From Rhabditophanes sp. KR3021 (Eukaryota > Nematoda > Chromadorea > Rhabditida > Alloionematidae), in assembly GCA_963281155.1 (NCBI GenBank), contig CAUJLY010000003.1, positions 2,914,001 to 2,978,000 on the forward strand: a stretch of 64,000 nt of DNA. Direction: 5' to 3'. Made by a program: the position numbers and the translations under genes. Below are positions 1-12,156 of this stretch, in pieces. Numbering within the stretch: the stretch's first letter is position 1; every line of letters begins with the position of its first letter. The notes under the pieces are model-generated. The model searched no databases, was not told where the DNA came from, and was given only the letters and a program-made list of their open reading frames with translations.

Positions 1-567
1 AATTCAGATAGTCTTTACTGTCCATATCTACAGATTAAGTTCCGCATGTACTATTTTATAAATAAGTTTAGCATGTACATCTAAACTATTGTTGATTGCA
101 AGCTATTAAAAATTAGACTGATTTGTCAAATGCACATCTTCAGATTTGAAATTAGATGTGAAACATCATGAATCAATTTGTATCAAAACATCAATTAAAT
201 AGTTTGAGTTACCATATTTTTATTTTAAAAAATTAATTGCTACAGAAGTTGTGAATAAAATTTGAAACCATAAATAATGGATAATCCATATGTAGCAGAA
301 CATCGTTTGTTGTGTTTGTAGAAATGTCAAAATAAATAAATTATATTAGTTTACAGGCACACAATTTTAAGGAAAAATCAACAAAGTTTAGTCAAATAGC
401 TAAGTTTAATTTGAACAAAAAGATGCCATATTATTTAGTAGTCTTTATTTTACATAAGTAACAAATTAGTTATACATAAATTTGATACAAACAACAGATT
501 TTAATAAAAGTAATAAATCAAACACAATAAAATTATTCCCAAGTGTGATGGCTTTTCAAAAATGTAG
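1..567. other. AT-rich spacer
   Basis: No open frame, splice-linked exon set, RNA gene or repeat could be supported here. Confidence 0.4.
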
Positions 568-840
568 CTAATTGTGTCCACATTTCCTAAAATAAACTAA
601 ATTAGCAGCAAAATCAACAAGATTACCATTCGAATCAGTCTTCGAAAGTGGCATCATATCTCCCAGATCATTTTTAACAAGTTATATGGAAGTCGGTTTA
701 CGTATACATAACTCCCCCTCTGCCTGCTACCATAACATCATCAAGCGGTTTTGTGTCAATGGAATTGCCTGCTGTATTTGTAGAAGTCCATGTAAAGCCA
801 CTTATTAAAAAGAATGCTGTCAATGCCAACTCATTTCACT
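568..840 (-). pseudogene. Short coding relic, unidentified
   Basis: On the minus strand an open stretch (about 838 down to 705) reads as a hydrophobic leader followed by a polar segment that includes DDVMVAGRGGVMYT. A second open stretch in a shifted frame (about 680 down to 568) reads LVKNDLGDMMPLSKTDSNG, continues FAANLVYFRKCGHN, and ends in TAG at 568-570. The composition is protein-like and the order is colinear, but no good splice pair joins the two halves, so a frame break is likely. I do not recognise the family. It could be the decayed 3' end of a gene or a chance pair of open frames. Confidence 0.3.
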
Positions 841-1020
841 TAAAAATATGAATGATTTGGCTACTAGAGTTAATATTCAAATTTTGGTTTGTACGTTAAA
901 CAAGCCACTCATTTATTTCTTTTTTGTACACGTACGTGCTAATGAACTGAAGCGTTGCAAGTTCAACAAACAAAATTGAGATGAATTTTTAGCACGTAAA
1001 TTACATGTAGTGAAGGATCT

Positions 1021-1529
1021 ATTTGTCATGGGGCTAGATGTCGACCTGTGACTGCTAATCTATATTCTGAGTCAGTTTGTGATTGTGCATCCATTTTCTG
1101 GATCAAAAAACCTAACTCGCGATCATGTATGCTTCCTGATTGTGTTGACTCTAATGTTGCAGTCAAACATGGAGAAATAGTTGTGCCAAATTTAATATTA
1201 ACACATCAAGTTCCAGTATTACTAGAGGATATTAAATTCTTTGGCAACAGACGTGCTTTACTCGACAAAGTATTCATTTTAATAAATTTCCAGTAACATC
1301 TGAAGATGTAGTTACTATTTTAGAGTTTGGTTCTATTAGAGTATTGGTTGGAAATAAAAGGACAAGATTTGTTATTGAGATAGGTTTTGCCCATCGTGAA
1401 GAATTTACCACCAACAACAATGATAACCGTTTAAATTTGGAAAGAACACCGACTGTTGAAACGTCATCAGAATCCAGATCGACTATGGTTCAACTTAGTG
1501 ATGATATTAGATATGTGCCAATTGGATAA
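1021..1529 (+). pseudogene. Frameshifted coding relic, unidentified
   Basis: An open frame from about 1021 to 1296 encodes a Cys-containing segment (including SESVCDCASIFWIKKP). The reading then continues in a different frame from about 1263 (FNKFPVTSEDVVTILEFG) to a stop at 1529. The two halves overlap and read colinearly, which suggests a frame break rather than an intron. A third frame just upstream contains VVKDLFVMGLDVDL, weakly like the end of a retropepsin. No canonical start or splice sites are convincing. I cannot name the family; a decayed mobile-element ORF is one possibility. The stretch 1530-2079 downstream holds only short broken frames. Confidence 0.3.
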
Positions 1530-2079
1530 ATACCTCCAGTAAATGGAGCAGGATTGACTATATCGCCAATTGCATAATTAACAAATATTAAAAATTCAGG
1601 ATGTATCTCAACCTTTTTGTTTAATATGAATACAAAGAAGCATCACATAAACATTATACGGGAAATAGATTTGATCAAAAAGATGTGCTGCATATGTCTG
1701 TTACAGAACTTAAAAAGCAAGATTCTATATTAGCATCTAAATTAATTCAAACAATCTTTGGGTATTTGTCGGGGCATATTACGTTTTAAGAAGTGTGGTG
1801 CAATTTTTATCTACTTAACCCTCACTTCAATTGATATCTTTCGAAAAGTTTGCCATCAAAATAGATGCTCAATCATCTAAAACGACAGAACTTAAATTAA
1901 TAACTTTTATTAAACTTAGACGAAATTGGTTAAATAATATAATTCTAAATAGAGAGACAAATTATTAAAAGAACAAAGAAACAAGAAGCTATCATTCATT
2001 AATTTATCGGCCACATTTTTGTGCATACAATAATTTTATTTATGTAAAGGCTGTTATTAAAATATAAAAAAGTTTTAAA

Positions 2080-4794
2080 TTAATTTGAACTAAATTCTTG
2101 CAAGATAGTCAATGGTGCTTTTTTGAATTTTAACGATTCTTTCCTTATGATATCATGCCTTTTTTTGGTTTCTTGTTGCTTAATAATTGAGATTTTTTGT
2201 GGTGGAGCCATTTTCCATTCAAAGCGTGGTTTGTTGCTTGTCTTATCTCTATGTTTGGTACTTGCAATATAAGCAGACTTAACAGTCGACACAACAACAT
2301 CAAGAAGATTCTTTCCATTTTGAATCAAGCTGATGACTGAATCTAAGTTGATGACTTTGAAATCTCCGCCGGTTTGTTCCACATTAGCTTTTACTCTGCT
2401 AGTAATTAACAATTGCGTACAGAGCATATCAATTGAGCTGATGTATCCAGTCAAATCCTTTTTAGTAAAGCTTTCTACTGACTCGTCACTAATCATTTGA
2501 GCTAACTCTCTCAATCTTTTTCCGAGACTAGAAATTTCTTGAGCTGCCAGGATGATATCTGAAGTTTTCTTGTAGGGCCCACCATTTCTGGTAAAAGCAG
2601 TCATATCAGTCATAATCTTGCACATTTGTTTGGCAATTATAATAATATCATTCCCATTTTCGTCCCATTTGCAGATTTCCTCTACGAAGTTCTTTCTCAC
2701 GATACTAAATACAGCCATTTGCCCCTCGATTTTCTTTCTCTCATCTAAAGGCATTTTCTTGATGGCTCTAGACAAATTTTCTCCATCAGATATCTGCGAT
2801 TTAGATTCGTGGCCAGTTGTAGTCATTGCATCTTCATCATACTCATTATCTGAATCAACTTCATCGAAATTACGGGACTTCAAAACGGCTGTTCTAATAT
2901 CCTTAATGTCTTTGAAAATAGTTTCATAGGAAGAAATCAAATCATTCTCATCTAATGAATTGTCTTCCTCATTATAATTATTAATCATTTCATCGAAATT
3001 TGGCAAGGTTTCATTTCTTAGAATGGAGATTGCATCCTTTATTGCGTCACTATTTGAGCTTGGAGAAAGTGACTCCAAATATTCATTTACCACTTCTTCA
3101 ATTCTGTGACACCTTCCTTTAATTTTGTTGGAACTAGATTTGAATGCACCGTAATTAGGTTTCCTATATCCAAGCAACAATTCAACACAATCAGATTCAA
3201 GGTGTTTTTCTGTAACAGCCAAGAAGTCGTTAACGTCCATCAAGTTATCAATAGCACTGGTTAGCAAATCGCAATTACGAATCCAATTATTTTTGAACAA
3301 AAACATATTTTCTTTGGACTTCTTACAGTCTGGAAATTCGGCAAGAATATGGGCAGCAAAAAGAACTTCGTTTGATGTCTTTTCAAGTTGTTGTGCAAGA
3401 TAACGAACACTTTTGATTCCTTCAACATCTGTACTCAACTGACATGCCAATTCAGCAACATTTCTAAGATTCTGATCGTACGTTTCAAATTCTAATGCTG
3501 ATTTCTGAGTTTCTCTTTGATTTCCCTCACTTGCGGCATTAGTTAGTCTTAGAAGGGGTGCGTGTTTATCAATTAATACATCCGAAACATGATCTATGAC
3601 AGCTCTTCTTAGTTGTCTTTTCAAATCTTTTAAATTCATCATTATTTTTACAAAGCAATCGTCAATATCTTCCATATGATCGCGTCCGGTCTCCCTATTT
3701 TCGTATTCTTGAAGAAGACATTGCATAGTTTGCCTCAAACCATTACATTCAGTCACAATGTTACTCTTTCGATCCTTTCTTGTTAAACTCAAATCAGCAA
3801 TTTGCCCGCAATCTCTCACAATTTCCTCTACTTTTTCTTCAAAAGCTTGTCTATCTCTATTTTGTCGATACATGGACTTCTTCATATAGGCTGAATTTTG
3901 AAGATTTTCCATATTCGCCATAAGATCACTGATATAACCCAAATGTGAAAATCCAATTGAATTGTAAGCCCATTCTTCTTCATCTAAGATGCCAATGATG
4001 CCTTTCAAACCATCAGTAATGTCTGTGTAAACGGTATCTCTTAATACTCTGGCATTCTTAGATTCTGGATGTTCAATATAAGTGCTGATCGCAGAGTACA
4101 AAGCAACTTGATTTCCACGAATGGTTGCAGACATAATAGCTCTCATATCTTCTTTATCAGTTCCAGATTTCAAGTCTTTAATTAGTCGTTTTGTTGTTTC
4201 CGTCAACTCATCGACGTGAAGTGTGAAAGTTGAGTATCTGTCTGAAATTTGCTGGACGTTTCTGGAGTCTGCCAATACTCCTAGTGCGTCATCTGTCATT
4301 TGAGCTTTTTGAATAACTTTTGAGAGGTCACAAATGTTTCCGCACATTAATAACTTTATCAAAGCTTTTAATAGCTCGCGCGCAGAGACAATTGCAGCTT
4401 CTTTTTTGTAGGCATTATTTGGACTCGAAGTAAATTCTTGCCCGGTGTGGAGATAATTATTACCGTGATTTTCTAGTGCCTTAATAGCTTGACGCAAATC
4501 AACGATATCTTGACTTTCATTTTCCCCATCTACAGTTTCAATACTGTTCTTTGCTTTTTGACATAGATGAATCAATCTTTTCTGGATGTTTGATAAAAGA
4601 TCTGCTGCACTTTTCTGAGTTTCTGGAACTTGGTAATTCTTGTTTAACAAATTTATGATCTAAGCAAATAATATATTAACAATTTCAAATAAACTTACAC
4701 TTTCCACAATACTTTTTGCTACAGAGCCAATTTTCTCAGACCTGAAGTATTCCTGGAAAGTAAGAAGTTGCTCAATGTCGTCTGCTTCAGCCAT
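2080..4794 (-). CDS. CTNNA: Alpha-catenin
   Basis: Cytosolic adaptor that links the cadherin/beta-catenin complex to F-actin at adherens junctions; a vinculin-superfamily helical-bundle protein. Two coding exons, 4699-4794 (32 codons, MAEADDIEQLL) and 2080-4659, join across a 39-nt GT-AG intron (4660-4698) in phase 0, giving about 891 aa against roughly 900 for the family. Family landmarks are the segment around RKAVMDHVSD-like (RRAVIDHVSDVLIDKHAPLL), the mid-region DIRTAVLKSRN followed by an acidic linker, and the C-terminal actin-binding part with ETYDQNLR, GNDIIIIAKQMCKIM, TDMTAFTRNGGP and the YIASTKH motif. It ends in a basic tail. The frame is intact with no missing domain. The absence of the neuronal-type insert leaves the isoform class open. 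Confidence 0.95.
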
Positions 4795-6520
4795 AACAAA
4801 TAACTATATAAATAATTGATAGGCCTATAAACAATATCTTTTATTATAAATGATTATAAATTGAACGTAATTAAAGTAATTTAAACAGCAGTTGTCAATT
4901 TAAAATTATATGATGATTATGAAGGCTATTAAATAAATGGTTAAAAAGTTGGTAAAATGTTTTAACAAAATTTGAACATATGTGCTTGTGTTCTTCTGTT
5001 CGTTTTTATGTAAGGTTTTAATCTGATCAAAAATGAGGAGAATCAAATAAAGACAAGTTCGTACGCATTTAAAAACATTTATCATACGTGATATGGGCAA
5101 CAAGCAAATTTGATATCGCTTTGCTCATGAACGTTGCAATTTACGTTCATCTTTATATGAAATATATTTGATAACTGTAAGTTTAACACACAATAAAAAC
5201 TGTTAAATGCAGACGTTTTTTGTGTACCTATACACACCGTTCTGAAAGAATAAGTTAGGTGTCAGTAAGATGAATAAAGCAATAGACAAAATGTATCATT
5301 TGATATGATGTTCAATTTATAAGCACAAAGTTGTCATAACATATAATAATGAACAATAAATATATATTTAGTGAAAATGAGTGAGATAATTTAAAAAGTG
5401 ATAAACAGTTGATAGGAAATATCCAATTGAGGTCACAGTTAGATTGTTCAAAGAACAGGCACTCTTGTCTTTACAACAGAAGAAGCAAAATATTTAGGAG
5501 GGAAGAAGTAACATTAAGGTGATGGTGTGAGTAATGTATCAATGAAAGAGTACTTTTCTCTTTTAAGTATATGCCTGAATAGACGTGTGTGCTTATAAAT
5601 ATATACAAATAGTGTTATAAATAGGCAATAATTTAAGCATCACTAATAATGATGGGCAAGTGGTTCAATTAACAAATAAACTAACAAATTATAACTTTCT
5701 TTAATCATAGGATTAAAAGAGTTCTGATATTATATCACATTTCAACATATGTACAATAAATAATAATTTCAAATATAAACAACGCGTCCTTGCAGTATTA
5801 TACCCACGATACTTGACAGTTAATCTTAACTAACTGCAATTTTTATCTGCATTTGAAACGGTATGAGAAAACAAATAATCTTACTAAAAAATAGTTGTAA
5901 CCCAATACCTTTTCAATGAACTATAAAAAATATCATAAACTGTATGCTTAACTTTCTTTAGAAACGGTAAATAATAAAAATCATACAATAGAATATTGAT
6001 GTGATATTTAGATAGGTCTCAAATGGTAGATAAATATTGACCTGAAAGAATTAAGTTTGTTTGAGTCATAATGCATGTATCAAGATGACGCCTAGTTGTC
6101 GATTTATGGAAAGGTTAAATATAATATGTGTAATTATGTACAAGATTTATTATCTTTTTATAAGTTTAATGTATAGATAGATGACTTTTAGAAATTAATT
6201 AAATTTGAATCACATGTACTTGCTTATTTTGTTGATAGATTTAGCAGTTCCTAATTATCTACATCTTCGGTGTCATTTAAATCGTACTATTGAAATTACA
6301 TAAGTAGTATGATCACATTTAGATAACGATTAAAACAAATTTCCCACTTTTGACACTGCGTGTGGCTTTTTAATTTTAAAGATTTATCATTCAATTAAAT
6401 AAGTCTTATCTATTTTTGTTGTAAATCGCATATAATTAAGTATAATGTACTATCTACGATACATCTTAAAAGTACGAAATACTAAATTGAAGCTTTATTT
6501 ATTGTATGATTGGCAGTCAA
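4795..6520. other. 1.7-kb intergenic spacer
   Basis: AT-rich spacer between alpha-catenin and the saposin-fold gene. I see only short open frames without family signatures, and no tRNA or repeat that I can support. Upstream regulatory sequence of alpha-catenin presumably lies at its left end. Confidence 0.4.
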
Positions 6521-6932
6521 TTAGCAGAATGAAATGTCGGCACAAATTTTAGCGGGTGTGTCATTTGCTTGGATACCTTTGATGAGATGATCAGTTTCAG
6601 TATCAAACAGTTCGTCGCATAGACCTTCAAGAATGGAAATTCCACCGCTGATTTTCTTACAGATGTAATTAGCAGCCTAAGCATTAATTAATGAATATGA
6701 CAAATATAATTCTAAACATACACCATCAGCTGATCATTCGTTTTGTGCCATATATGTTTCCAACTCTTTTATTGCGTCGAGGCATAACTGGCATTTGAAT
6801 CCAGCATTGACCGTTGAAGCCAAAAGGAAGAGAGAAATGAATACAGCTAGGAATTGAATGGCTAGTAAACTGATTTATCACAAGGAAGTTGTTTTTAAAT
6901 AAAAATTTTTATCGGTACAAAAGTAATTTCAT
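6521..6932 (-). CDS. Secreted saposin-fold (SaPLIP) small protein, frame-broken
   Basis: Three exons on the minus strand: 6919-6932 (14 nt, start ATG), 6724-6869 and 6521-6676, separated by 49- and 47-nt GT-AG introns. The product would be about 104 aa. It begins with a strong hydrophobic signal peptide (MKLLF, then Leu/Ile/Phe-rich, ending near VNA), followed by one saposin-B domain. Six cysteines follow the SapB order: CxxC in exon 2, then one each near YIC, GLC, KIC and the C-terminal SFC in exon 3. The fold class includes amoebapore/caenopore/NK-lysin antimicrobial effectors as well as lipid-binding saposins; which applies here is unknown. Exon 2 is one base out of frame: the summed exon length is 1 over a multiple of 3. 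The break lies at or near the run of four A (minus strand), about 6751, shortly before the exon end. It is either a pseudogene or a sequencing indel. Confidence 0.7.
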
Positions 6933-7292
6933 ATTACTACATCCGTTTTATTTCTTATCAAACAAACTCTAGGATGCCATAAGCATTAGGTGTATGTTAC
7001 TTTATACTGCTAAGATGTTAAATATGCGAAAAAGCGAAATTTAAATGTCTATAGCTAAATAGCAGGTGTTTTTAAAAAATGCATTTGTTTTATGTTTTTA
7101 TCATGAGAAAAATATTTGATGCAAAATTATATTCGTTTATTTAGCAATAAAATGTAAAATTAAAAGAATTGAAGTCAATTTGGTAAAAAATAAATTCATA
7201 ATGTTAATATTTGAAATTCATCAATGTGTACTGGCATTAATTTTCTTTATACATATTTTTAGTTTGATTGAGCACAATGGGCAGGTATTCTT

Positions 7293-9090
7293 TTAATCAT
7301 CACTGGCTTCAATTTTGACCTTTTTTCTAGTTGGCTTGGACTGGATTGAACTTGATGGACAAGTTTTGTTTAATAAACAAACGTGGCATTTTGGATTCTT
7401 GGCTTCACAAATTTGCTGTCCGAACCCAACTAAAAGTTTGTTCATTTTTGGCCAATAACTTTTTGGCAAGATTTCCTCCAAGACTTCTTCAGTATCTAAA
7501 GCTTTTTTTGTATTGACCCATCCCAATTTATTGGCAATTCGGTGGACGTGTGTATCAACGGCTATACCTCGACAGACATTCCAAGCCACGAGCATGATCA
7601 AATTAGACATTTTTGGCCCAATACCAGGTAATTGGATAAGCTCCTCGTATGTATTAGGTATATCTGAATCATAATGATCGCTCAAAATGTGTGCAATTTG
7701 AATGGCGTGCTTAGCTTTACTTGGTGAATAATTAAGCGGCTTGATTATTTCCAAAAGATCTTCTTCTCGAATATTTTTCATCCTATCAACAGTACACCCG
7801 TATTGTTTTAATCTTTCCATCGTGGCCGAAGTCACCTTATCATTTGTTTGAGATGAAAATAGTAACGATAACAAAATTTGGAATCTGTAAGTCTGCAAAT
7901 AAAATATTATCAATTATAGAGTTGTGTCTTCAAATTACTTTTTTATCAGCATTCTTGTCCGCTAGTGCGTGACATCCAAGCGTATCTACAATAGCGTCTT
8001 CATTCTTTCTCATTTCTTGGATCAGCTTAATATTTTGTTCGATAATAGCCAAAGGCATTGACCCGAATTTGGAATTAGGAGGTATGTAAAAAACATTTGT
8101 CTTGACTTTAAAGTTTCTTAAAGTACGAGAATCTTCCTCAGCTTCAAATTTGACCGTTTTCTTTTGAATACCACTACTTTCACCCGCTTTTTCATATTTC
8201 GCGCCTTTTATAATAGATTGTAAATATGGATCCGTTGGTTCCATAACTATCAGTGGATTTCCAGTCAATGAACGTTTTAAAGCACTAGATCCAGGACTAC
8301 TAGTTTCCTTTCCATTTCTACTTCTTTTTCGAACTTTATTTTCTACTACAACTTGTGTTGGTATTTTTTCTGGATTCGACATGCTTCTTGTTATTCTTGG
8401 AGACTTAGAAATAAGCAAGTTAGATACACTCTTCTTACTACGGATATTTTTGTCAGGTTTATTCACCACTTCATCATTGCTTGCATCTTCCACATTTTTC
8501 ACAACGGAGTCATTTTTACTACTAACAAGAACATCAACAGCTTCACTCACTGCATCTTCCATAACAACAACTCCATCCATCACATGATCCGTAATAACTC
8601 CACCCATTATATTACCCGTAATAACTCCATCCATTGCATTATCCGTAATAAAACCATGCATTATATTACCCGTAACAACTCCATCCATTGCGTTTTCAGT
8701 GACTGCATCATCAATTGCTTTTTGAACAATAACTTCATCATTTGGTTTTTTAGCAAGAACTTCATTCTTTGGCTTTTGAACAACAGCTTTATTTTTCGGA
8801 TTTTGAGTGATAGCTACACTCTCATGTTCACCTTCTGCAGCATCAGATATAATATAGTTCTTCTCTTGGTTCGAATCAATACTAACACTTTGTACCGGCA
8901 ATGTTGATTCGCCCACTTCTATAGTTTCCTCATTATTAACGATAGCTTCGATCATATTTTCTTCTCTCTCAACATTGGCCATTTCTCTAATCATGTCTCT
9001 TTCATTGCCACCAGAAGTCTTATGCAAAGCAAGGCCAACTTTTGTAACATCATCTGTCAAGATATTAGTTTCTTCTGCCATATTCCTCAT
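7293..9090 (-). CDS. NTH1: Endonuclease III homolog with long N-terminal extension
   Basis: Bifunctional DNA glycosylase/AP lyase of base-excision repair that removes oxidised pyrimidines in nucleus and mitochondria. Exons 7939-9090 and 7293-7892 join in phase 0 across a 46-nt intron, giving about 583 aa. The C-terminal 200 residues are the catalytic domain: helix-hairpin-helix LPGIGPKMSNLIM carrying the catalytic Lys (about K478), VDTHVHRI carrying the catalytic Asp (about D497), and an intact [4Fe-4S] loop, C-x6-C-x2-C-x5-C (about 545-562). The first ~340 residues are an extension not seen in typical NTH1 (about 300-360 aa in total). It has degenerate repeats of the type N-[AI]-M-x-G-[VF]-[VI]-T and basic nuclear-type clusters (VRKRSR). 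The start is the ATG at 9090; a second ATG lies three codons in. Confidence 0.93.
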
Positions 9091-9293
9091 CTATTAGTAG
9101 AAAATATTCGTTAAACATACGAAATGAAATACTGAAATATTAAATAGAAAATTAATAAATGTAAAAAAGCTTTTTAAAAGTGGCACATAGTTGAGAAACG
9201 TGTATTATCGGTGGCAACACAATCGCTTCGAGATTTTGGTCCTTTGTGTTTAAGTAAAAGCCCTCCAAAAATAAACCACAAAACAATTAACAC

Positions 9294-9335
9294 AAGATAA
9301 TTTAAGGATAAAACAAGACAATTTAACGATAAGAC
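9294..9335. repeat. Two-copy 21-bp tandem repeat
   Basis: Two adjacent 21-bp units (9294-9314 and 9315-9335), each of the form AAGAYAATTTAA-GATAARAC, in the spacer between SNAPC3 and NTH1. A similar 21-bp period with AAAGACAATTTT is found at 46730-46834. Confidence 0.6.
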
Positions 9336-9381
9336 AATTAAAACCGTTTATTAAAAGAAAATTAAATATAAAATACAATAA

Positions 9382-10936
9382 CTATTTTAAAACGCACTTG
9401 TCAATGAAATCAAAAGCTTCAAATTCGCCAGCTTTAACTGTTCGCACATAGTGGAAATTGTGAAAACATTGTTTGCACAATAGTCGAGGCAGTTGGGGCA
9501 TTCTATCGCTTTTTGTCACCAAGACTCTTGGGTATGCTAATTTACACACTTTGCATTTTTTGGATCTCATGTATTCGTACACTTTGAGGGGATATGTTGA
9601 TAAGTGGTAGTAATCATCGTATGATAGCATTCGAATGTCGCTAAATGTAAATTGATGCTCGCATTTTCCTCCCATGTGGACAAAAACGTATGGCTGACCT
9701 AATCTAATTGTCAGATCTGATATCTTCACATTAGCAATGTCTTGAATCTTCGTGGGGCCATAGATATGTTTGCGAGTCTTCATAAATTCAACATATTCTT
9801 TTGCCAAATTGATGGCATTGTCTCTTGTCATATCAAGATAAAAAGTATCATGAATAAACAAAAATGACGATGGTATCAATTGCAAAAAGAAGCCATTTGT
9901 CTTGGCAGCGCAGATTTCATCTTCCTTATTCACACAAAGCAAATCCCATTGGCACAATAATTTATTTCTGAAAGATAGCAAAGAGTTGTCTCCACGAACT
10001 AAGAATTGCTTCTCCATAATTCGATATCTACAGGCAATTCGCTTAGGTCTCATGTAATCTTTAGGTATAAGAGGTCTGAAAACGATGGCAGTCATTCTAA
10101 TATCTTCTGGCACTTTTTCTTTCTTATCAATTGAGCGGTTTACTATTCCATACGTTTGCCAGTGATAGTATTTCAGCTTTTTGCAATATAATGATTTTAA
10201 GTTGCAATCTGTAGATAGCTGGAATCTTTTGAAAGCTATTTTGCTCGTTTCAAGATGCAACTCTCTGGAAGGTGGCCCACAAATCAAAGCCTCCAAATAC
10301 TTTGTTGTTTGACTTAAGGCTTGTTCGGCATAGCTCCTATAAAATTATAAATTTGATTTCATAGAAGTTAACTTACTTCACCGTCACCGTTGCGGAAATT
10401 GCATTATCCACGGACCCATTTATACTTTCAATAAACTTTAAAAATCCATCTTGGTGAATTGACAAATCCAGGTTCAGCTTCGTGTCAGTTCCAATCGTAT
10501 TGAAGCAATCATCGTGTATCTTTGACTCCGGCTTTTCATTCAACCGTTGATAGTAACTCATACTCTCTCCCTCGACACTATTGGCTCTATTGAGAAGTGA
10601 TAGTACGGTCTCATGTTTGGCCTTATGTTCTTTGATTTTATCTTTGCATGACTCTTCAAACCACCAACCTTCTTTGTTAACTTTCTTCGACTTGGCCGCT
10701 GCTTTACTTGAGGTAGGTAAATCATCCTCCTCATCATCTGTTGATAAGGCGCCTCTTGCAACTGAAACTTCGCGACTATTTGATAGGGGAACATATTCAT
10801 CATTTATATTATCATTCGAAAATGAATCCCGTAATTGGCATGCCTGGAGTATGGCATTTTGCCTAAATGTATCAATATGAATAGGTGGTGAGAAATCTAA
10901 AGTTAATCGTGAATTTAATATTGGATCAAAAGCCAT
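9382..10936 (-). CDS. SNAPC3: snRNA-activating protein complex subunit 3
   Basis: Subunit (SNAP50) of the complex that binds the proximal sequence element of snRNA promoters for RNA polymerases II and III. Exons 10377-10936 and 9382-10336 join across a 40-nt intron (GTG AA|G AGC), giving 504 aa. The C-terminal half carries the family zinc region: GGKCEHQFTFSDIRML, then CKVCKLAYPR and CKQCFHNFHY, with the expected Cys/His ligands. The N-terminal part is acidic and low in conservation, as usual for the family. The ATG at 10936 (MAFDPIL) is preferred; the frame stays open upstream to 10981, but only from a GTG. Confidence 0.88.
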
Positions 10937-11106
10937 TAGAAATAAATAAGCAAACGATATTATTTTAATTAAGCATGACACATTACATCACAAAAATGCG
11001 ACCGCACCTCGATTTAATATAAACGTTTATTTGGAATAAAGTTATTTAAAGGCACAAAAAGGTGAACACATTGAAAATTATGTCATAAAATAGTCGGGCA
11101 ATTCAC

Positions 11107-11860
11107 TTATTTGTTGGATTTTTCAAAATAGACACTAGCCTTTTGGGGATTGATAGTATCTGATCCTTCTTCCCAGTCAGCAGGGCAAACTAAAATAAAA
11201 ATGACGTTAACCAAATGTAAATAATCATGATAAAAAAGGTAAATAAATTGCAAGTGTAAATAATTATGATAACTTACCCTCGCCATGCTTTTCGACAAAT
11301 TGGAAAGCCTTGAGAAGGCGAATTGTCTCGGAAACACTTCTTCCAACTGGCAAGTCATTGCAACTACAGTGACGGATTTGTCCCTTTGGGTCAATGATAA
11401 ATAATCCACGGTAGGAGAGACCACTTTCTTCATCGAGAACTCCAAAACTTCTGGCGATTGACTTGTCGAAATCAGCAAGAACAGGAATTTGCATGTCTCC
11501 GAGGCCTCCCTTTTTGCGTGGAGTATTAATCCAAGCCAAGTGAGAAAATTGAGAATCACATGAAGTAGCGATTACTTCAGCTCCAAGTGCCTTAAACTCG
11601 TTAGCCTTATCTCCAAAAGCGATGATTTCTGTTGGGCACACAAATGTAAAGTCAAGGGGATAGAAGAACATAATCAACCATTTTCCTTCGTAATCTTGTG
11701 CCTTGATTTGTTTAAATTCACCATTTACGACGGCAGTTCCGGCAAATTGGGGCATAGTATTTTTGGGCCCTAATGGGCGAAGGGTACTAGCTGCGCGGAC
11801 AGCATTGGTAACGGTGTTGTTAGACATAATAAGAGGTTTTACAATCTTGCTAAAAAACAT
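11107..11860 (-). CDS. PRDX: Typical 2-Cys peroxiredoxin, probably mitochondrial
   Basis: Thioredoxin-dependent thiol peroxidase that reduces H2O2 and organic peroxides. Exons 11278-11860 and 11107-11189 join across an 88-nt intron (GAG G|TT TGC), giving 221 aa. The peroxidatic Cys is in FVCPTEI (about C75) and the resolving Cys in EVCPADW (about C196). The GGLG motif and a C-terminal YF motif (VYFEK) are both present; together they mark eukaryotic Prxs that are prone to hyperoxidation. About 35 residues precede the core ([12 protein letters not shown] and onward). They are basic and hydroxylated with no acidic residue, as in a mitochondrial presequence (Prx3-like), but a second in-frame ATG (MSNNTV) could give a cytosolic form. 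Confidence 0.93.
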
Positions 11861-12156
11861 AATGAGTTTGAGCAGCCTGAAATGGAGTAAAAAAATCAAT
11901 ACTTCACGCTTTAAGATATGATGACAAAAGAACCGTTCAACAAGGAGTAAGTCATCATTTAGTAATTGGGGTGACGTTAGCGTAGTAACGACACACTAAG
12001 GAACATATGTAATGAAGATTAAAATGCATATAGTTTAATTCTGACTATCATAAAATACACAAACGAAGATAACAATTGTTTCATAATGATATTAAAAATT
12101 ACATATATCACGACTATAAAAATATTGCATTACAATTTCCAATCTTATATAAATAA

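Noticed and set aside
1021..1296. Retropepsin-like GLDVDL segment as proof of a retroelement
   Set aside because: The motif is too short and in a different frame; no reverse transcriptase, integrase or LTR was found nearby.
2618..2929. Plus-strand frame opposite alpha-catenin
   Set aside because: Shadow of a conserved coding exon.
4906..5103. 65-codon hydrophobic minus-strand frame
   Set aside because: Low-complexity AT-rich spacer sequence without start context, splice partners or family signature.
8353..8907. 184-codon plus-strand frame opposite NTH1
   Set aside because: It is antisense to the repetitive N-terminal extension and mirrors its repeats; the minus-strand frame splices precisely to the catalytic domain.
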